A stretch of 64,000 bases of DNA from Psilocybe azurescens (Eukaryota > Basidiomycota > Agaricomycetes > Agaricales > Agrocybaceae), in assembly GCA_023853785.1 (NCBI GenBank), contig JAJIRX010000779.1, positions 248,001 through 312,000 of the forward strand. Direction: 5' to 3'. Each line of letters begins with the position of its first letter. The stretch's first letter is position 1. A program made the translations under genes and the position numbers. The notes under the pieces are model-generated. The model made no database searches, was not told the origin of the DNA, and worked only from the letters and a program-made list of their open reading frames with translations. Shown here in pieces: positions 59,839-64,000 of the stretch.

Positions 59839-62679
59839 ATGGCTACCATTCCGAGGTCAACGAAATATCCACCGGAAACTTTCAGCAGCATAAACCAGCG
59901 TCCTGTGTCCGATTTTGACTCAGGGATTAACACATCGGTAGCTTGGACAGAGCATCTGGAATCTGCGTCATCACCGTTCTCGTTATCGAAAGCGCGCTCG
60001 AGGAGATACCTCTCCGAGTCAGATGCCAAACAGTCACTGTCTGAAGAAGAGGAAGATGAACCAGAGATAATGACGCGTCCTGCACGTGCTTTGTACGCAT
60101 TCGAGGGCAAGGCAGAGTTCAGAGAGCTGCATGTTGAAGCTGGAGATGAACTGGAGGTCATCCGAGAAGATGTTGGTGATGGCTGGAGTCTTGTCAAAGA
60201 TCTGACTGGAGAAGTAGGGCTCTTACCGCAGTCCTATTACACGGTATGTTAATATGAGCCGTCCATGATGACATATTCATCTCAAGTGGAATGATCGATA
60301 GCTGACCACCGAGCTTATGCTTTCACCTGATCTCCAGCTCGATGTCACCCATCCACCGAACAGACGCGAAACTTCAAACTCCTCCATTACACCTCGTGGT
60401 TCGCCGAGATCATCAAAGCATCAAGTGTCAATACCACCATTATTTCCTCAAAATACAGGCGAATGGCTGCCCAACTTTCCTAGCTTTCGTCAAAGCCTTC
60501 TTGGCGGAAAATCTCTGAACCGTTTCTCTAGCTTCGTTACCAGTGGAGCCGAGTCATTCCTTCTCAATGGATGCCCTACTCCAGCATCTTCAACTGGTTC
60601 GAAGGAGCGCTCTAATGCTGGACATACAAAGGAAGAGACATCGGCTTCAATGTTTGAGGCTTCCGAAGAGGAGCGCACAAAGCTAAATATACTCGGCTTA
60701 GGTGAAGCTGACAAGCACCTCATCGCCGCTGGATCCGCCGGACCTACATGGCATGCCAAAACCCCGACCTTCAATGTCCTAATACATTATCCCAGCAAGC
60801 GGAACTCAGGCCTAACTGGGGCATACACTATATACAGTATCACATCCATTTTTTCGCCAGTCCCTTTCGCAGCTGCTGCAGACTGGGTAGAAGTCCCCGA
60901 TCCAGATGACGTGCACCCTCCATCGCCCACGTCCGCCACAGGGCCGAATGGAGAGAGCTCTACTCGGATTACGGTTCAACGCCGGTTCTCTCACTTTGTG
61001 ATGCTTCATACGGCGCTTTCTCGTAGACTTCCGGGAGTCGTGTTACCTCCGTTGCCCGAGAAACAGTATGCTGGAAGATTTAGCCATGACTTTGTAGAAG
61101 CCAGACGGGGGACTTAGAACGATATCTAACCAAAATAGTCAGACACCCCATTGTACGGTATGCAGAGGCACTGACGTTCTTCTTGGGTTGCGACAACGAT
61201 AGCGTGAGTTTGTTTTCTGACTGTCTGCAATATTCACCTGAGAATTGTGATTAGGAATGGTCTCGACTGTGGCCTCAACATCTCTCAGCACCTGCTGCCG
61301 GTCCAGCATTCTATGCCCGCGTCTATCATCCAGCTTTCAATGTTGATCTAGAGGATGCAGAAGAGGCGATCAAATCGTTTCAGAATCACGCCAGAGCAGT
61401 TGGAAAGGGGGTACAGGGACTACGAAGTGTATTTGGCCGGATCAGAGAGGCACGAATCGGTAGGTTTCTCAAGGATAATTTCATTCTGATGGTCAAGTCC
61501 AATAGAAATCATCACAGAAATGTCCAAGGCCGAACGCCTACTCTCGTACTCACTTCTCTCTCTCATTACATCAAAGCCAATGGCATCTTCCTCCGCCCCA
61601 GGAACGACACGCGAAGAAGAAGATGTAAGTGGACACTCTACGGAGAAGAATGGCGATAAAAGAAAGGCTTGGTCAACAGTGACGGTGCTTGGTGTTGGAG
61701 AGAAGGTTGCTCAGGTGGGTTTTCTTTTATAACTTTCTGTGTTCAGATTTAATTCTATGGTTAGAATGCCTAAAATTGACAAAGGCTGTCCAAAAGACGT
61801 CGGAAACGCTGCAAACTGTGGCAAATTTATATGATGGTCATGTATGTCCTGTGTATGCCACCTTTTTGAAAAAACAGGATGTTGACGGTGTTTTGAACAA
61901 CGATATGTAGGCTCGGCGGACGCAGCTGGCTACGCATGAATCGTTAAAGCTTATGGCACATCCCTCGTCTCTATACGAGGTACGTTTTCCTCATATATGC
62001 CCGAGTGGTAAGGTTGTGGACTTAACGATTCCATCCATAGAGTGTCATAACTACCCATAAATCGACACTATCGCGCTATCGAGAGGCCGTTGGCGTTTCT
62101 AACAAAAGCGCCCTGACATATGTAAGCCTTCTTGGACCAGTGACATCGACTTTTTCTCATAAAATAATCATTGAAGGCCAACGAAGACATGGCAGGACGA
62201 TGCGAAACAGTCCTTAACACCACGATGGCAGAGATGGACGTTTATCACACGCAGAAGGTAGAAGATCTCAAGACGGTGGCCACGGATCATCTAGATGGAG
62301 AGATCGCTTTTTACGAACAGGTCTGTCGATCTTTAGTCGCTTTCTTTCTTACATTTCTTATCGCTGAACATTTTGGAATGTATTGCAGATCTTGACACGC
62401 CTAAAGACTGCTCGCTCAACCTATAATGATCTACAATACGCAGAGCTTGCATCGTCTCCTCGTCTGCCTTCCATCTACGAGCGGGATCTTTCCTTCGATC
62501 CATCTAACCCGCAATCCGGGGCGAACCAGAACATCGTACCGATGCCCCTTCCTCAACCTTGCCCTCATGTCTTTGACTCTGCCCCTATGAGGCCTGTTAG
62601 TGTGGCGATTCAAGAGGGTGTCGGCATGTTCTTGGGGGATGCGGCAAGTAGAGGCAGTGTCTTTGGACGATTCTGGTAA
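59839..62679 (+). CDS. SH3-PX-BAR domain sorting nexin (SNX9-like)
   Basis: Such proteins bind phosphoinositides through PX, curve membranes through BAR and recruit actin or endocytic partners through SH3, at endocytic sites and endosomes. The start is MATIPRSTKYPPETFSSIN (59839). The SH3 domain at about residues 78-135 reads RALYAFEGKAEFRELHVEAG, DELEVIRED, GWSLVKDLTGEVGLLPQSYY. The PX part reads FNVLIHYPSKRN, ITVQRRFSHFVMLHTALSRR, LPPLPEKQYAGRF, then DLERYLTKIVRHPIVRYAEA. The BAR-like part reads LTKAVQKTSETLQTVANLYD, SALTYANEDMAGRCETVLNT, EMDVYHTQKVEDLKTVATDH, ending SRGSVFGRFW and TAA 62677. Eight or so introns were read. Frame breaks: the G5 run 61107-61111 lacks one base (RRG to DLERYL). 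The acceptor near 61764 also seems to lack one G before the BAR exon. The first ATG sits right behind an acceptor-like TTTTAG, so a further 5' exon is possible. Confidence 0.88.
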
Positions 62680-63095
62680 AAAACTGGAGCACAACCAGGC
62701 GCATCTTCACATCGCAACCACATCGACAAGTCCCTTGTGATGGACCTATATTATCTGTAGCAAAGTGTATGTATCCAAATATCCATCAATTCCAATTAAA
62801 ACACGCTGTCTAAAATAAATATTATCTCTTGTATACTTTCTTGGTTTCTCCAGCCATGTACGGATATAAGGATGAATGTACATTATCAAACCACAGCGAG
62901 GACCCAACCGTGTAGGTCCAGAATTATTTTTTCCAAGACGAAAAGAGAGGGGGTCGAAGAGTCCCAACAAAGCAAAAAGTGATCGGAAAACATTATCGAC
63001 GAGTTATTACGTACTCCACGCGAAGTATGGCGTGAGTCCATGCAGAAGAATCCATCCTTAAATATACATTCCGACCGAGGCGAAGATATTTTTTC
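62680..63095. other. Intergenic between convergent genes
   Basis: About 415 bases of AT-rich 3' flank. No gene was seen. Confidence 0.55.
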
Positions 63096-64000
63096 CTATG
63101 ACAATGCCTTTTGAATGGTAAGCACCAATGCGGTGACATCGACCCCCACCTCCTCTTCTGATGGAGGCGAGATCGATGGCAATTCTTCTCCTTCGTATGA
63201 TCTATGATGCTTCGGTATTAGGGGAATCCTGTATAGAAAAGAGAAAGTCCACGCACCGGCTGCCTTGCCACGCCACATAACGCAGACCAAGGGACTGCAT
63301 TGCAAATTCTCGATCGCGGACAAACTTGTTTGGTGGGAAGAGTTCGATTAATGTCGACTGGGGTGTTGGCCGCATGAACACACTGTCCATGAGATGGTTT
63401 CCGTGTACACTGAGAATTAACTGGTGAAACAGACATCAAATATCAGCACCAATTGGTGATGCGCACCGGATAACTCAAGGAAGGACTTACCGAAGACTTT
63501 ACAATGGCCGTCATCCTTTGAGACCAATCTGTCTCTGCTGTCTGTGTTGATACAACGTGGAGCTCATAACCGTGACTATTGGTCATCGCCTCCAACGCCT
63601 TAACCAACGCGTCGTGATCACCGCTTGATAGCTTTGCGCCGGGTTCAGACTGGCTATGTAGGTATGTGATGACCTTTTTCGCCTTCGATTTTACGTGGTC
63701 CTCTCCCAAGAACTGGGCGAGATTCTTTCGTACAGGTTCCCACCAGTGGTCTGAAGCGTCCAAGTCGAAAGCGGATGTATAAGGAGGTAATCCCTCTTCG
63801 ACGGCGCTTTCAGCGGCTTTGCGGTCGGCGACGACCAGACGCTCGTAAACGAAGGGGATGGCTATCTTTTGGTAATCCTCCCAGTCTTCGTAGTACTCAA
63901 CAGTAAGTTGGGGCAAAGCAACTTTGGCAAGATATGGGTGGAAGCCGGTATCAGCGCGTGCCCGTTTTATCCAGTGTTGGTCGAAAGGAGGATTATCGTC
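63096..64000 (-). CDS. Glycosyltransferase family 61 protein, 3' part (gene runs off the window)
   Basis: Readable blocks are DNPPFDQHWIKRAR, LTVEYYEDWEDYQKIAIPFV, YERLVVADRKAAESA, SAFDLDASDHWWEPVRKNLA, VVSTQTAETDWSQRMTAIVK, then after an intron LILSVHGNHLMDSVFMRPTP, IELFPPNKFVRDREFAMQSL, GLRYVAWQGSR and, after a 27-29 base intron, IPLIPKHHRSYEGEELPSIS and the stop at 63096. The pattern HGNHL, then a P-x-S-x-x-IE-x-FP block, then LG-x-x-Y is that of GT61 enzymes (DUF563). These transfer xylose or GlcNAc in the secretory pathway and include the EOGT and XYLT types. The N-terminus, with any signal anchor, lies beyond base 64000. The last intron is very short for this genome, so that splice deserves checking. 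Confidence 0.82.

Overview
The window is nuclear DNA from a filamentous basidiomycete, most likely an agaric (Agaricomycetes, probably Agaricales). Genes are dense with short GT-AG introns of about 45-100 bases. TATA boxes are simple. The F-box, WD40 and MFS protein types are those common in mushroom genomes. No rRNA, tRNA or CRISPR array was seen.

Layout. (1) 0.2-0.5 kb: the C-terminal remnant of a short-chain dehydrogenase, then 4.4 kb without genes. (2) 4.9-18.3 kb, housekeeping block: a GC-rich gene for a large disordered protein (+), RAD52 (-), an F-box protein (+), Old Yellow Enzyme copy A (-) and the NatA catalytic subunit ARD1/NAA10 (+). (3) 18.4-22.4 kb: an SPX-EXS phosphate exporter of the SYG1/XPR1 type (-). 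(4) 23-34 kb, accessory block: a dead MFS 3' fragment, an intact MFS drug/polyamine-type transporter, a small secreted protein built of two six-cysteine units, a prolyl-aminopeptidase-like pseudogene, a 262-base fold-back element and OYE copy B. (5) 38.7-40.0 kb: a protein with a possible C-terminal Edc1/PNRC-type decapping motif, followed by 3.5 kb of pyrimidine-rich non-coding DNA. (6) 43.5-48.4 kb: OYE copy C (-), a pair of inverted repeats and a ruined DDE transposon. (7) 49-64 kb: a membrane-anchored WD40 protein (-), a BRI3-like small membrane protein (+), a second MFS transporter (-), an SH3-PX-BAR sorting nexin (+) and the 3' part of a family 61 glycosyltransferase (-, runs off the window).

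The core genes serve recombination repair, N-terminal acetylation, phosphate export and endocytic sorting, and do not form one pathway. The accessory part is richer in redox and transport functions: three OYE reductases, two MFS exporters plus one relic, and one SDR remnant. It has been reshaped by duplication, decay and transposons.

Two points stand out. First, many otherwise well-conserved genes carry single-base frame breaks, nearly all in mononucleotide runs; I counted about 20. Residual indel errors in the assembly are the likeliest cause, so these genes should not be called dead on that evidence. By contrast, the peptidase and the MFS relic carry nonsense or splice damage and are genuinely broken. 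Second, the most novel-looking gene is the 104-residue secreted protein at 28.7-29.5 kb. Its two units share a C-C-CC-C-C spacing and the same intron phases, and OYE copy B has lost the whole His/Asn/Tyr active-site set.
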